64,000 nucleotides of DNA, from NCBI GenBank assembly GCA_030998015.1, contig JARWMV010000039.1, positions 83,445 through 147,444 on the forward strand. Reading direction: 5' to 3'. A program made the translations under genes and the position numbers. Of the stretch, positions 11,697-27,728 are shown in pieces. How positions within the stretch are numbered: the first letter of the stretch is position 1; every line of letters begins with the position of its first letter. This DNA is from Ceratorhiza oryzae-sativae (Eukaryota; Basidiomycota; Agaricomycetes; Cantharellales; Ceratobasidiaceae). Under the pieces are notes generated by a model. It did not search any database. It was not told the origin of the DNA and saw only the letters and a list, made by a program, of their open reading frames with translations.

Positions 11697-14266
11697 GTGT
11701 ATTCAGTTGAGCTAAATCCGGAAATATGCATATGCGCTATTTCAAAGGAATTCATATCTCAGGTTTTCTATCAACTGCCGGATTGGAGGCCCCACTGACC
11801 CTAATTCCACGCGCGAGATCTCGACCCGTACCAGTTATGAAATGTGAGCTGCTAGCATCTTGAATCCGATCAAGTGCTATATACACACCACGAGTACAGC
11901 GACAGGCTGTTCGAGGCTAGTGAGGGAATGCAATACAGCCGGTAGAGCTTAATCGCGAGTATTGAGAGAAGGAAACGCCGGTCACGTGGTCTTCCTTTTT
12001 GTTTTTGCATACATTTTTACAGACCTACACGAATACAACAGTCGAACCTGTCTGACACAATCAAGTGGTCTTGCACAACAACGAAATTCCTTGCGTCTGT
12101 CCACGACCATATCATGGCAGCTCCCGAGGTTACCCATCGTGTCTTATTCACCACACCGCCCCTCTAAACCGCACCCGCTCTACGGAGCCACACAGCCAAA
12201 TCCGCCTAATATCCAGAGCCGCCACGAGCCTCTGGGACAATCCATAAGATCAAAATTAGTCTTGACGCATTTTTGATACTTCGGATTGCCGAATTTGCTC
12301 TTGAGCGCTTTAGAGCTCTGGTGGATTAGCCTGAGATACCGAGCCCAACCCCACCCGAACCAACCCTCAACACAATACCTTAAGAATCAACATGCACCTG
12401 GCTTTGGCAGACTCATAATATCTTAGAGCAGCCATGCATGGCGGTATTTGACATACTTAGTACGGCTTGCGTACTTAATTCAACGTTCTACGATGTACTA
12501 GAGCGACTCTTAACATGCATGTGAGGAGCGCTTTCCGGCTCTGCAGGTAGAATCCCATATACATTTAATATACTAGCTTTTACTCGCCCTATACGCACTG
12601 TACTACTCACATTTATAGCGTGATCTTTAGCTTCGGTTTCCACAGGTGCACTCTCGTGTGTCAGACACATTCACTGGCATTGCACGACCGCCCTTCGGTC
12701 GCCAGCCACCGCTGCAAGGGGCGCTCCAAGCCACTGCAGGTCCCCGAGGTGGTCGGATATCCCTCCGGCGAGCACCCCTGCAAAATGGCTTTCCGTGGAA
12801 CCCCGTCCCCGGAATGCCATTCCGCGTCTCTCTAAATCTGCTGGAGGCCGACGTCGTCCAATAGGTTGCACCCGGCGTAAGCGTGCCGCCTCGTGCTTTG
12901 TCCAGGGATTAACGGCTACTGGCGAAATTCGTTGGTGGTGGCCAGCGCTTGGCGTGGCCTTAACGCAAGGTGCGGCAATTGGTAATACATCAGCCCGATA
13001 TCAAAAGCCTGCCACCAGCTTCATGATGGGCCGAGATGATTTGTTGAGGGCGTACGCGAGTTAGTGATTCGGCGATTTTATTTGTAGCTGGGTACAATGC
13101 AATCATCCGAGCCATGCGTTCAAGCTGCGAGAAGCTCCCTGAATGTCAGGCTGATGATTAATGTCACTCCGTATTCACATCCGAATCTGAAGAATTAGAT
13201 AATCATTAATGCCTCATCATGCGGAGCAACGGCTTCAAGGGTACCACTCTATAACCGCACTTCCGTCCACAAGTAGTCTCGCAGGATAATCGATTTGTCA
13301 TCTTTTTCGATCTGGGCTAAAGCTTCAGGAGAACAGCCTTCTGTGTCACGAAGGCCTCCGCAGTAAGCACTCGCTACGGCACCCGATCACAGCGACCCTT
13401 GTCCTGACAATGTCGTGAACGCCACAGACTTCTTTATCACCTTGGAGCATCAAACCCTTCCCGCCATTCCTCCTAAATGTTTCTGGATGATCAGATCAGG
13501 CTTTCTCCAAGTTCATTGTTGCCATGTCCATAAACAGCATAACGTGCGTATATTAGCCGTTGGTGCAAGCCTTAGGCGAACTGTATTCGAGCCAATATAT
13601 CAATGGAAAACCCACTAGCGTTTTTGGATAGTGTCGTCGGAATCAGCTCACATGTTTGAAAGCAAGTGACGTCATCAGTGGAGGTAGGTGTCCAACTTGG
13701 ATACTAGCTATCCAGATGGACAGTCCGTGCAAATCCCAACTCCTCCGAAATCTCATGTGCTAACTCGGCTGCTCGGAAGGAATTGCCCATTACGAATGTG
13801 CGAAGTCTCTAAATAACTGTAGTAGCGCCCAGTAACCGGGCCGGTCAACCGTATTCGGTGGAGCAAATATCGCGGAAACAAAGAGGGTAACAGGCGTTTG
13901 AATTGGGGGTGTGAAAAACCCCTGATGTCTCCAAACCTTGACGCCATATATCAAGCCGTCACTGATTTCATCTCTAATCTCAGACCTGCTCTTCAGCGTC
14001 TAATTCTTATCTGAATGACACACGGCCATCCTGACATCTTTCTTGATCTTTCATCCTGAAAAGGGGAAAAAATGCGCAAATATGTGAGTGAAATGAGTAG
14101 AGCGTGAGTCTTGGCTCTAGCGTGTGACATAGATCCTCTCGTTTTTGGTAAAGGTGCTCCGCGGGCTATGTCGTAAGTATGTTATTGGACAGAGGGATAA
14201 ATGAGACTTCGTCTGGAGAAACACCCCTTCATTCCAGCATAACAACCCCTCAAGGCACGCGCATAG
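11697..14266. other. intergenic, no gene seen
   Basis: A 2.5-kb stretch without a supported gene. A GC-richer island at about 12660-12900 differs in composition from its surroundings, and its frames match nothing I know; it may be old repeat or decayed coding sequence. A TGACGTCA palindrome occurs at 13667-13674. Confidence 0.45.
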
Positions 14267-16454
14267 ATGGAATATCTACAACTATGTTTTTCCAGTATTG
14301 TGCTTGGCGCACTCGCCATCCTCGTCTTTCAGAGGAGGGCAAAATATTCTCGACCTTTGCCTCCGTCTATTAAGGCTTATCCCTTTATCGGACATTTGTT
14401 TTCTCTCCCTTCTACAGAGGAACACGTTGCTTATAAGGAGATAAGCATGGAGCTAAAGAGTCCGTCCTCCCCAATGACAGCCATATACTGCTAAGCGTTT
14501 TGTAGGCGATATAATTTCATTCTCTGTTCTTGGCCAGGTGATTATTGTATTAAACTCGCTTGAATCCGCGAAGGATCTTCTCGTTAGGAGGTCAGCAATC
14601 TATTCAGACCGGGCTGAGTTTCCCATGCTCAACGACGATATGTGGTAAGTACGCATACATTCATCACTTCGACTCTTCAATAATACATTCACAAGCGTTG
14701 GTTGGGGAAAAGACACCGGATTTCTTCCATATGGGGAACGATGGAATCGACAACGGACCATGACAAAAGACATATTGCACCCCAAAGCGTGCGAAGAGCT
14801 CTGGCCAAAAGTAACACGGCAGGTTAAGCTCTTTACTCAACGATTGTTGCATGATCCCGAAAGCTTTGCAAGCGAGCTACGATGGTAGGATGACACATTC
14901 ACGTGCTAGATAGTTCATGGCTCATATGAAGTTCATGTTTAGGACCACCTCAGCCACGATGCTGTCGATTGTTTATGGATACGAACCCTCTTACCCACAC
15001 GACGAGCAAGTTCAACTGATCGAAGCGGCAAATAAGGAGATGTGCGAAGCTGCATTACCTGCCAGTGAGTAAATACAACCTGTTTCTAAGAAAAAGTTTT
15101 TTCGATAATTTAACGTTAGATTTCTACGTAAACATCCTACCATGGTTTAAATATATCCCTGGATGGTTCCCTGGTGCAGGGTGGAAGCGACTGGCGAACG
15201 AATGGCGAGAAAGGAAGGACAGGGTAATTCACGGGATATTTGAGTGGACAAAATCACAGATGGTAGGATGAAGACTCGATTCATCCCGCGTAGATTGCAC
15301 CCTCACATCATATCCACAAAAGGCGGCCCATATCGCCGGACCGTCAATTCTCAAAGCTCTTCTCACCAATATGGCCAATAGTGACGAACCAGAGCACGGT
15401 AACGACGAGGAAGAAGACAGTATTCGATGGGCCACTGGAACCTTGATCCCGGGTACATTCTTCCTCACATAGACTCTATGTGTAACGCACTCATAGTATT
15501 GGCATTGCTTTTGGCAGCTGGCTCCGATACGGTAATGCACAATTCTTGAAAGGGTATAGTTAGGTGACAGACAATCCGGTTAGACCATATCAACCATGTC
15601 GAGCTTTGCTTTAGCGATGATTCTATACCCGGAAGTTCAGAGAAAGATACAGCGCGAACTTGATGAGGTGGTCGGTGAGCGATTGCCAGAGCTCAGTGAC
15701 TGCGAAAGTTTGCCATACTTGAATGCCGTCCTAAAGGAGGTCTTGAGGTGGCGCCCTGTTGGACCTTCCGGTATGTTTATCGCGCCCAGTGATTTTTTTG
15801 GTATACCTACACCAATGCGGACCTGCCGTAGGTATACCACATGCCTGCTCCAGGGATGACGAGTACAAGGGATTCGCGATTCCAAAAGGAGCTATCATGT
15901 GCGTCTCGTCTCGTCCCATCAACTACTGCACATTATTCACAGAACTCTGAACGAAACAAAAAGCATCCCCAACATATGGTAAATAAACCTGTTTTGATAA
16001 AGAAAACCTTGTAGTCACGAATCAAAACTCAGGGCAATGAGCTTCGATAATAGCATATACCAGAACCCGCAAGACTTTGATCCAGACCGCTTTCTGGACT
16101 CTGAACTGCCCCTAGCTCCAACCTTTGGCTTTGGCAGGAGGTGCGCCGAAATATGCTTTCGGAGCCTGGTCTAAAACCTCAGACAGGGAATGCCCTGGGT
16201 CCCAGTTTGCCAATTCGAATTTATTCATATTGGCCAGTACTTTGCTCACCATATTCGATATAAATGCAACACAGGGAAAGCCGTTCCCTCAAGCAAAAAC
16301 AAACACCAGTTCGCTCATTCTGTCAGTAGTTTTTACAAATTTCCGGAATTTGCTCATTGAGGATGATAGCAGATACCCAGCCCCCTTCGACTCTACCGTA
16401 ACTCCACGATCGGAAAGTCGCCGGCGCTTGATAGACGAATGGGTCGAGGTTTGA
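14267..16454 (+). CDS. cytochrome P450 monooxygenase (paralogue A)
   Basis: Thirteen exons: 14267-14459, 14506-14644, 14696-14884, 14943-15064, 15120-15262, 15323-15452, 15518-15531, 15584-15770, 15832-15898, 15964-15978, 16033-16140, 16187-16321 and 16370-16454. They give about 508 residues. An N-terminal membrane anchor precedes a Pro-rich hinge (RPLPP). The I-helix motif AGSDT is at about 306-310, ExxR lies in KEVLRWR, PDRF follows, and the heme loop FGFGRRECPG has its Cys ligand at about 438. It should be an ER-anchored heme monooxygenase using a P450 reductase; the substrate is unknown. The last intron (16322-16369) is exactly 48 nt without a stop, so retaining it would add 16 residues in frame. 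Exons of 14 and 15 nt are shared with the paralogue at 25.5 kb. Confidence 0.9.
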
Positions 16455-19432
16455 CAAAGCATGCAGAAGAGTTATCTTGAATTTGGCGGCGCATCGCGCG
16501 TGTTTAATGACGAGGCCAGAATGAATTGAATGCTGAAACTGCATTGATTGCCGCAAATATGTTCTCTAAGACATGGTTCCTGAGACTCAGAGTAACAATC
16601 GGTTTTTGGTGGCGCTCTTCTTGGATATTTGTGTCACCTCAGTTTGCCTATACAAATCCACTTCCAAGTCCGCTTTTTCTAAAGGCTCGCATTTTTAATC
16701 ATTTACAACGTCACTCTTTCTAACCGTTTTACGGTCTCCGTGTTTCCAAAGAGCGGCCTTTTATCCCTTGCCCGATTGGATTCGCAAAGAATCTCACATA
16801 TCAGCTGACCAATAATCTTGTTTCTAGTATTCCACGCTAGCTGTCAACAACGTGATGTAGAAGTAAATATTACTTCTATATGGGCCATAGTTTCTTGGCG
16901 CGTGGAGCGGTTGCTGACGTTTGAGACTGTCTACGTGATGCGGATGAACTGGCTGAGTTGGCCTTGCACTATAGACGAATCAAGTCGTTTATATACATAG
17001 TTGACGCATGCACAAGTGGGAAATGTCGGAAACACGAATATATGCGGACTACATGCGCTAGAACAGTAGCGGCGCATGATCTCGTTCAACACATGGTATT
17101 CTGGGTGGCTCATATGCGATCACCTCAATAGGCAACCCAATCGTAATCGTTTTGAGAATTGTGCCAACCGTATAAACAAAAATTATCTCGACAATACAAA
17201 GGCCATTTGTGATGCCAAGGCTGTTGAATTGAAGAAGTTGGCATGATTTTCTCGGGCCACAGGCTGGAATGGAGAGCATACACGACGGGTAATTGTGGAA
17301 TAATCGGCCGCTGAAAGGGACGAAAGACTGATGGACAATAGAAAGAATCGCTGCATATAGAGCAGAGGATACCCATGCCACTACCTAACCCTCCTATTGC
17401 TATCCTGGTGCTAAGTTATAAACAACCAACATGGGAGCATAAGAAGCACGTCATATCAGAGATTCTGTGCCTCGTATCCGCCAGGTGACCCATGTTGAGC
17501 ATGCTGGCAGTTCCCCAACGACACAGATTGGTTCAAGCAGCTAGTAAGCAGGAGGATGCCAGTGCTTATAGTTTGTCCATAAATGCGTTGACACGGCTCT
17601 GCATCGCCGAGCTCGCTAAATGCGAACTCTCGATCAGAAATGGTTTACGAGAGTATTGGATGCATTCCGGTAAGATATGAATCTAAGACTCAGCTATTCA
17701 ACAGTGTTGACCGATTACAGAATGAAGAGTAACGAGTCATTAATAAATTATGACATTATCCAGACTTTGGTGCCGATTAGCTTAGCTTGGCTTTAGCTCT
17801 TACGGGAAGACACCCATTCTTCTTAGCTTAGTAGCCTAGGTCACGCCAAAGCGTTTTCTGTGAGTTTTGCCTTTCCGTTGAAATACTGGGAAGCACACAT
17901 CCAAATCCGCTCACAGCTGGGTAATCCATGGCGAGTGGATTCTCTGAAATTCATTCATGGGCGAAACGATGATACAAGTACAAAGAACAAGATTGGCGCG
18001 TCCCGATGCATAATAATGTTCTTACGAGGAGGGACTTGCTCTTTTGGAGGTAACCATAACCCCTTTGAGAGCCAGACTATGGCTTGTCAATCAGCTCTAG
18101 CCTCCAATTTTTCAAAACAACGTCAGGATTGTCGGGGATCAGCCCCGCCTACGCATTCGCAGGAAAATTAGTGTCAACATCAGGTGCAGGATTTGAGGTA
18201 ACCAACTTGTGGTGGGCCAAGTCCCTCTCTCGAAGGGTCGTACCATAGGTAGAGTTTGATATACGTGCTCTTGAAATAAAACCTTGAATCCAAGATTCAT
18301 GAATATCACATATCTTGTGGAACGGCTTTATGGACTAACCGACGCTGATTCGACTTGGGGCCTGCCTCTACCTTGAACCGGCATGGTGAACGAGAAAGAT
18401 ATATGCCAGAGTACGCATCGGGAGCGGCGTCGCACGAGACGTAAAGCTTGCGTTTGACGCTTTGGAGAGTGACGGTGTTGTCAGATTTGAAGAATTCGAT
18501 ACGGAACTTTTTATTTCGATTAGCGGATAGGAATCAAATAAGGACGTAGTGGACAGGACGCACGAGTTGATCATCTTTTGGGCTGGCGGGACTGATAGTC
18601 AGATTTTGGTTCTCTTTGTCAGACTTCATTGTAAGACATTCGTTGCCGGTCGCCATCAGCCGATAGTTTCCCGGCTTGATTTGTAGCGACATGCTGGAAG
18701 ACGTAGACCCAGGCGAGGGTGACTGTGATATGGGATGCTATGGGGATTCAAAGACTTTGCTTGAACCGCGGTTGGTCATATAGCAATGGCACCATACAGT
18801 CTCGGGGTTCCTTTTTGAAGTGGAGAGGGAACCTTCGCTCTTGGGGTTCTTTTTTTTCAAGTGGAGAGGGCGCAACGGCACACGGACACAGATACCCCAG
18901 CGCAAAGCATGAGCTCCTTTTGAGAACAGCTAGCTTGTACCCAGGTGAAGCCGTCTTCGCTCCATTCTACAATCCCGGGTGAAACTCAGGCTAATACGAG
19001 AACGAGTGGCAAAAAATGACATGAAGAAAGCGACTTTTGCTCATCCCTCCGGCCTTCGTGTCATAGCCAAGACGCCTAGTTGGGTGATGATGGCGACGAC
19101 GTAGTTACAGAAAGGACAAGCATCATAACTCAATGGGTCCACATGATCATTCCGTCACCGAAATGTCGCGAGATTCAACAGGATATCCCAAGTCCGAACC
19201 ATTCACCGTCGAGCGCCGGTGGGGTCATAGCTATGATCGACGGCGCAAAGAGTCGCTGGAGCTAGCCAATGGCATCAAGAGATCACGGGCCATGAATGCA
19301 ATATCCAGCGCGTGCCCAAAGGTCAAGCCCAGAAACAGCCGGAGATCAGGGCTGGCTGATCAGTGGCAGAAGCACGTGACTGGTCCCGGATTCGGAAGCA
19401 ATCCAGACCTTGGATCCAAAACCCTGCCGCCA
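16455..19432. other. intergenic, no gene supported
   Basis: Three kilobases of AT-rich sequence with short frames in all phases and no recognisable domain. The reading frame of the methyltransferase gene is open upstream of its chosen start back to an ATG at 19133, so up to 100 extra N-terminal residues are possible there. Confidence 0.45.
18801..18870. repeat. imperfect two-copy tandem repeat (~38-bp unit)
   Basis: The block CTYGGGGTTC followed by a T-run and AAGTGGAGAGGG occurs twice in a row (about 18801-18830 and 18840-18870). The copies differ mainly in T-run length. It has no visible coding role. Confidence 0.6.
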
Positions 19433-21862
<2,430 letters not shown>

Positions 21863-22609
21863 TGCTGTTGATTCATGTTGAATTGAATAGTGTAGATGAA
21901 ATTATATGTTTGAATTTATGTTTTGAATGGATGAATAGTAGTGGTGTTATTGTTTTGTTATCACGCGAAACACGATTCAAAGGCTCACCAGCCCATTTTT
22001 TGTGACTATCCTTTAGAACCTAAAGAGATAACGCCTTCGCGCTTTTGGACTAGCTCGCTCGGCTCGGTTGCTCACATGCCGGGTGAGGCTGTAGGCTGTA
22101 TTGATAAGATGTAGATACAGTATTTTATATACAAAGGTAGGGACAAATGTATGAGAAACGTCGGTGATGCAGATATATGCGCTGGAACATCTGGGGCGCG
22201 CGACCTCCTTCAACACTATCACTCAAACGAAGCTTGTAGAAAAGTCGGCCAGTACAGAATAAACGATGACTCAAGGCCGAAGCGCATAATCTATACGCAC
22301 TAACATACATTTCATTCCCAATAGCAAACCACGCAGAATTCCCGCCGCCCACCGGTGTCAAATCCCAATTGGCTACAACTCGGATACTCCCTGGGGTGGC
22401 AGGAGCAGCGGATCGAGACCCCCACATCAGAACCAGGTCAAGCGTACCCCACACCACGTTCCCTGACGGCCAAGCAGAGTGCTCGATCACAACCACGCTC
22501 CCTGAAGAACACGACATCCTGGGTTCAATGATGCAATTTATAGTAAGAACAATGGATAAATACACTGTTTATTCTCATTTATCTAATGAACAATGATGTT
22601 TTTCACGTC
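21863..22609. other. intergenic, no gene seen
   Basis: Terminator side of the methyltransferase gene and spacer. The 146-codon minus-strand frame at 22125-22565 has no recognisable features. Confidence 0.45.
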
Positions 22610-23070
22610 CAGCTATTATTCCACCGCTGATTCAATTGAACCTATCTTTGGTGCGTTCGCGAAGGCGGCTAAGATTTTGTTTGCAGCAGCTACATTCACC
22701 GCAAGCAGTGTGGAAGGATACAACCACTCGTTATCCTCGCTGGAGACCCCCTTCACATTTTGTCCGATTCGGTCCATGACTCCCATGAACATTGAGAGCC
22801 TGAAGAGAAACGCAACGGATCGTAGGATTGCATTCGCCTCGTGTCCGAGAATATCGCTTTTCCGCAACGCCATAATCTCCCCGTGGAGCAGATGTAAATC
22901 GGACCTACAGATAGTGGTTCCAGTTACTCTGACAACCACATCGTCCTTCCAGGCGCATACAAATTTGAGATGCTTTTTATGAAGGTGAATACATACCGGC
23001 TCCACAATACCTGGCGCTGTATTTCTGTCATTCACAATTCTCCCGCAGCGAACCATGCAAGGACCTTCAT
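22610..23070 (-). pseudogene. decayed 5' fragment of a zinc-type alcohol dehydrogenase
   Basis: Read on the minus strand from an ATG at 23070, the start resembles the MKVLAW opening of GroES-fold, Zn-dependent dehydrogenases. The frame then breaks, and a well conserved block follows (VVVRVTGTTIC, SDLHLLHGEIMAL, DILGHEA). That block would hold the catalytic zinc ligands Cys and His-Glu. It continues into a diverged IGQNVKG and then stops. The Gly after the zinc Cys is replaced by Arg, the frame is interrupted, and no Rossmann domain follows. It is a truncated relic of an oxidoreductase gene. Confidence 0.7.
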
Positions 23071-25522
23071 CTTGGAGCCATCTTTGTGATGTTTGTAACC
23101 CTTCTCGATAGGAACGTCGACGGGTCGCATATGCTATGTCATCTAGTTAGTAAAGTCAGTATATTAATCTATTTACCCTACGCCTGGAATAGCATTCGAG
23201 ACAGTTTGCACGTTGGGGGCTAGGAAGTCAATTGAAGGCCTGAAAGAGTGATGGCATTGAAACTGATGAATTGATACAACCCTGAGTCAATGAATTTCTT
23301 CTGAGACAACGTATGAATAGGTGACCTTAGTACCGTCATATTGTGGAGTTCTTCGCATTCTCTTGGTTACGAAGCACCGCCGATCAGCGAGTTCAACATC
23401 ATCCATAGCTCACATTAATGAATGTCTCATCATCAAGCGTCACTGAGCCTTCCTGAACACTAGAGCAGTCTCGCGTCGGTATGTCGGTCTCAGAAGACCC
23501 ATATAATCAATGTTTAAAGTCGGGTTGATTGATCGGGTCTCAGGAAAAGGGCAAAATTGTAGCAGATCCTCCCATATAGTCGCTCGTAGTATCAAGAACT
23601 CTGAATGCCCTACATTCATGGTTGATTGGATCCCACCATGTGTGACAGAAATAAAATAAAAAGATGGGGATCTATTTCCGGGTTGTGGGCGTGCGTGGTG
23701 CAGTTCACTCTCTCCAAAAAGGATCGGATCAAGAACGTTGAGCACCAGCAAGGTCTGTCTGTTTGCCTCTGCTTGGACCTGCATCACGTGACGTTTAGCC
23801 CCCTGCATTATGACGTGGCTCCATGCTCTGCTAGAGTTTTTTGTTACAAATCTTCATGGGTAATTAGTCGGATCTTGGGAAACAACTCGAGCAACTATAC
23901 CCTTTTACCACACTGGGACTACCTTCAGAGCTGGACATCAAAGCAAGATTGATCTTCCCCACCCAAAAAGAGTGGCCTTTCTTCGATTGCTCAAGATACG
24001 CAGCAACCACCGGACTGCGACTAGCTGCCAACCTCCATCCGGTTGTGTGCTTCTTGAGAATCTCGACAAATGGGAATTTCTATTCGTGGCACAATTTACG
24101 TCTTGTATCCGTAATTGGTTCAGGGCTTGACTCTATCCATCAAGGAGTGGGAGCTCCGCCTTCAAGTCGACCCTGTGAGATCATCGAATGCCGATCACGG
24201 TGATTAAGCGTTAGACGACTGTATCTCAGCAACTCTGTTCTAAGGCTTTGTTCTAATTGGATTGACCCCGTTTTGAGCTCAAGGGTCGGTTGTCTGACGG
24301 TATAGATTCATCATGCTGTATGGCTTATTCAGTTGGGGGAACCTCTACGCCGTTAGCTTGACTTTTTTGCCCTGGCAACAAACAAGGAGCGTTGCCAGGA
24401 AGCTGCAAAACCTCGACCCCCCCCCCCACAACTCCGAGCAAGGGTCTCCCAACCCTTTGAGCAACGTAATAGGTGCTCGCGTCCGCTGTACGTCCCAGCC
24501 CGGTCCGCTAGCTGTGGCAAAGTTAGAATACCACGGTTATACTCAAGGGGCTCCAAGACGCCAACAATACATTTTCCTGGCTATCCGCTTAGAGGACTCG
24601 AATGATCGAAAGTGGATGTGGCAAGACGGCGCAGAGATTTGCCGGTGAATTGAACTAGCAATCGCGCTGGCTATCCCCTTTCTGAGCGTGCTTCCTGAGA
24701 TGAAGCGTTGCGAGGACCCCCTGAGAATGAGTTGATGCTCCTTTTCCTCATCTACCCTCAACGTTGTGCTGTAACCCCATAACCGAACCCTTCTCGCGAG
24801 AAGGGTGCACGGCTTGACACTTTACTAATTTATCATGCCAAGGGGCAATCTTTCCCTCCAAGAGCTTTCGTCAAAGTTCTTCAAACAGCCGTTGGTTCTC
24901 CAAAGTTATAACCGGTTGAGCATGGTACCATGATTGATGAGGTATATCCGAGGCTATTTGTTTGATGTTCTCTTGGTACGCCGCTGATGAAGGAATGCCA
25001 CAATCATAAACCTTTTTGCTGGTTTAAAACCTGTTTTACTACACTGGTCTAGGCTACCTTGATTCGGAACTGAAACCTAGTTTCCTGTAGCGAAGCGTTT
25101 GTCGATGCAAGGGTGAGATGGAATGCGAGTTCTAACCGAAAGTAGGATGAAGGGCATGGGCCAAGCGACTCTTCCGTTCCTCTTGGTACCTCTTCACAAT
25201 CCAGAATTTTATCGAACGGAATGATATGATGAGAAGGTCAGTTGAAACGTATAGTGATTGATGCGGCGAACAGAATGTGCACTTCTTATGCTGGACAGGA
25301 GTATGAATGGATAGGTCATTCGGGATTAAATGGTGTCGACGTTTTTCGTTATTGCAGTTCTTGACCCTGCGCGACCCTTGCTTCTTCTCTCGCAAACATC
25401 GCAATTCATCTGTTGCATAAAACCACCTGAGTTCTTCTCCCTCTCCACATCGACACCCACATTTACTCCTCCTTACTTTCTTATTCTCACATCCCCCACT
25501 TTATCTCCAGGAAAATTCTCAA
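23071..25522. other. intergenic, no gene supported
   Basis: Several frames of 80-120 codons (for example 23440-23808 minus, 23949-24203 plus, 24313-24648 plus) overlap and match nothing recognisable. A run of C residues lies at about 24419-24428. The last 100 bases, pyrimidine-rich, form the leader of the second P450. Confidence 0.45.
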
Positions 25523-27728
25523 ATGCAGTCTGACCATGCGAAAGCCGTGTTGCTGGTGGCCCTAGGAGGCCTTGCAGGATACGCGATACTGTCGAAAAAA
25601 TCTCGGCCTGAGTTGCCTCTGCCACCATCGCCAAAAAGTCATCCTCTCTTCGGCCACTTGTTCTCTCTACCTTCATCTCAAGAGGAGGTGGGATACAGGG
25701 ACATTGGCAAAGAGCTCAACAGTTCGTTTGTTCCTTCGAATTTTCTAATCGCCAGCAACTTATGGTTGGATAGGCGACATCATCTCCTTTACCGTATTTG
25801 GACAAACTATCATCGTGATGAATTCTATGCAAGTTGCAGTCGAATTACTCACAAAGCGGGGTATTATCTACTCAGACCGACCCGAGCTGCCAATGGTGAA
25901 CGATGAGAGACTGTAAGCAAATGGCATTTTGCATTTAAACATGCCTTCAATTTCCACCCTTCAGTGCCGGATGGGGTCGAAACACGGGGCTTCTTCCGTA
26001 TGGGGATCGATGGAAGAGGCAACGTGCCCTGTCTCAAGAAGGTTTGAATCCCAACACGGGGGAAGAGCTCTGGCCTAAGATGGTGAAGCAAGCTCGGAAG
26101 TCGGCGCAGCATCTTCTGAAGCGGCCTGAATTTGTTCTGGACGAGGTCCAATGGTAACGTCCCGTTCACAACGTCGAATGGCATACCGGTGTCCTGACAT
26201 ACCGTAGGATGGCGTCTGCCATGCTTCTCTCAGCCATTTACGGATATGAACCATCTTATCCCTACGACGAACGGATTGAGATAGTCACGACTGCGTTCGA
26301 CGGGATGTGCGAAGCCGCGATGCCAGCAAGTGAGTTGAGAACCTCTCGGTTGTGTCAAGCCTGCCTCATGCCATGCGTTCAGACTTCTACGTAAATACCG
26401 TGCCTTGGTTGGTTCATGTACCGGCTTGGGCTCCGGGTGCGGGTTGGAAGCGAAGGGCGAACGAGATTCGTGCCTGGAGGGACCGTGCGATCAACGAGCC
26501 ATTCGAATGGACGAAATCCCAGATGGTAAGTCTGTGTCTTCTAGGGCCGACGTTCATTGACCATTGATCTATCCACACCTCTGGGCCTTTGAATAGGCTG
26601 CAAATACAGCCTCCCCGTCGATGTTGAAGAACCTCCTGACAAACATGGCTACTAGCGAAGTTCCAAAACATGGCATCGAAGAGGAGGAGGATATGCTCAA
26701 ATGGGTGACCGGCACACTGTATGCGAGTCAGTATGCTCTACTATTTTGTTGTGTGCACCTTTGATCAAAATGAATATGACAGCTGCATCCGATACTGTAG
26801 GAAATACGAATCCTCACGGTCGGAGCGCCATATTGATCACCTCAAATTTCAGATTGTATCAACGATCAAAACGTTCATACTCGCTATGGTGCTCCACCCC
26901 GAAGTTCAAAAGAAGGCACAGGAAGAGATTGATAAAGTCCTACGTGGAAGGCTGCCTGAGCTTAGCGACCGCCCGATGTTGCCCTACCTGAATGCTGTGA
27001 TGAGGGAGGTTTTCAGGTGGCGCACATCCGTGCCTATTAGTACGTCCCTGAGGTGGGAAATGTATCGATCACTGAATATCATGTCTTGAATTCTTAGGTG
27101 TCCCTAGGAGGACTCTTAAGGAAGATGTTTACAAGGGATACAGGATCCCCAAGGGCTCCATCGTGTAAGCTGCCCCTCGTTGACCCTTTATCGCAGTATC
27201 TGACCGGAACCGACGGATATTAGCATCATGAATACCTGGTAAACCCTCCTTCGGGCTCCGCTTATTTGTAATCATTAACCTGCTGTGTCCATTCAGGGCG
27301 GTCAATAATGATCCTGACGTATACCCAGAGCCAGAGAAGTTCAAACCTGAGAGGTTCTTAGATCCAACTTTGCCTAGGGCTCCCATCTTCGGTCTTGGTC
27401 GACGGTACGAGTTTTTTTCTTATTATTTATATTGCAGTCCCAAATGAATGGAAATTCCAGTGATTGTCCGGGGGCCAATTTTGCCGAGCATACCTTCTTC
27501 ATTATGGCTAGCACTCTCCTGACCATCTACAATATGACTCCTACGCCGGGGAAGCCTTACCCCGAGGCGAAGGCGACTAACGGTGCTTTGGCCTCGTAAG
27601 TATCCAAAAAGGAATGAAATTCGATATCGCTCATCATTGCGTTTAGCCATCCATTGCCGTTCCACTCCACTATGACCCCAAGGTCTGAAAGCCGGAAACG
27701 CTTGATGGAGCAGTGGATCGATAACTAA
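25523..27728 (+). CDS. cytochrome P450 monooxygenase (paralogue B)
   Basis: Thirteen exons: 25523-25721, 25774-25912, 25965-26153, 26208-26329, 26383-26525, 26597-26726, 26783-26796, 26853-27039, 27098-27164, 27224-27238, 27297-27404, 27461-27595 and 27647-27728. They give about 507 residues. The N-terminal anchor is followed by LPLPPSPKSHPLFGH. The I-helix reads TASDT (not AGSDT) at about 308-312. ExxR lies in REVFRWR and the heme loop is FGLGRRDCPG with Cys at about 440. Internal exons 2-12 have the same lengths and phases as paralogue A 9 kb upstream, including the 14- and 15-nt exons, so the two arose by gene duplication. The I-helix Gly to Ser change may alter oxygen activation or substrate choice. 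The substrate is unknown. Confidence 0.9.

Noticed and set aside
12660..12900. GC-rich island with frames on both strands
   Set aside because: Could be an rRNA or repeat fragment, but no recognisable rRNA core or protein motif was found, so it is noted only as a compositional oddity.
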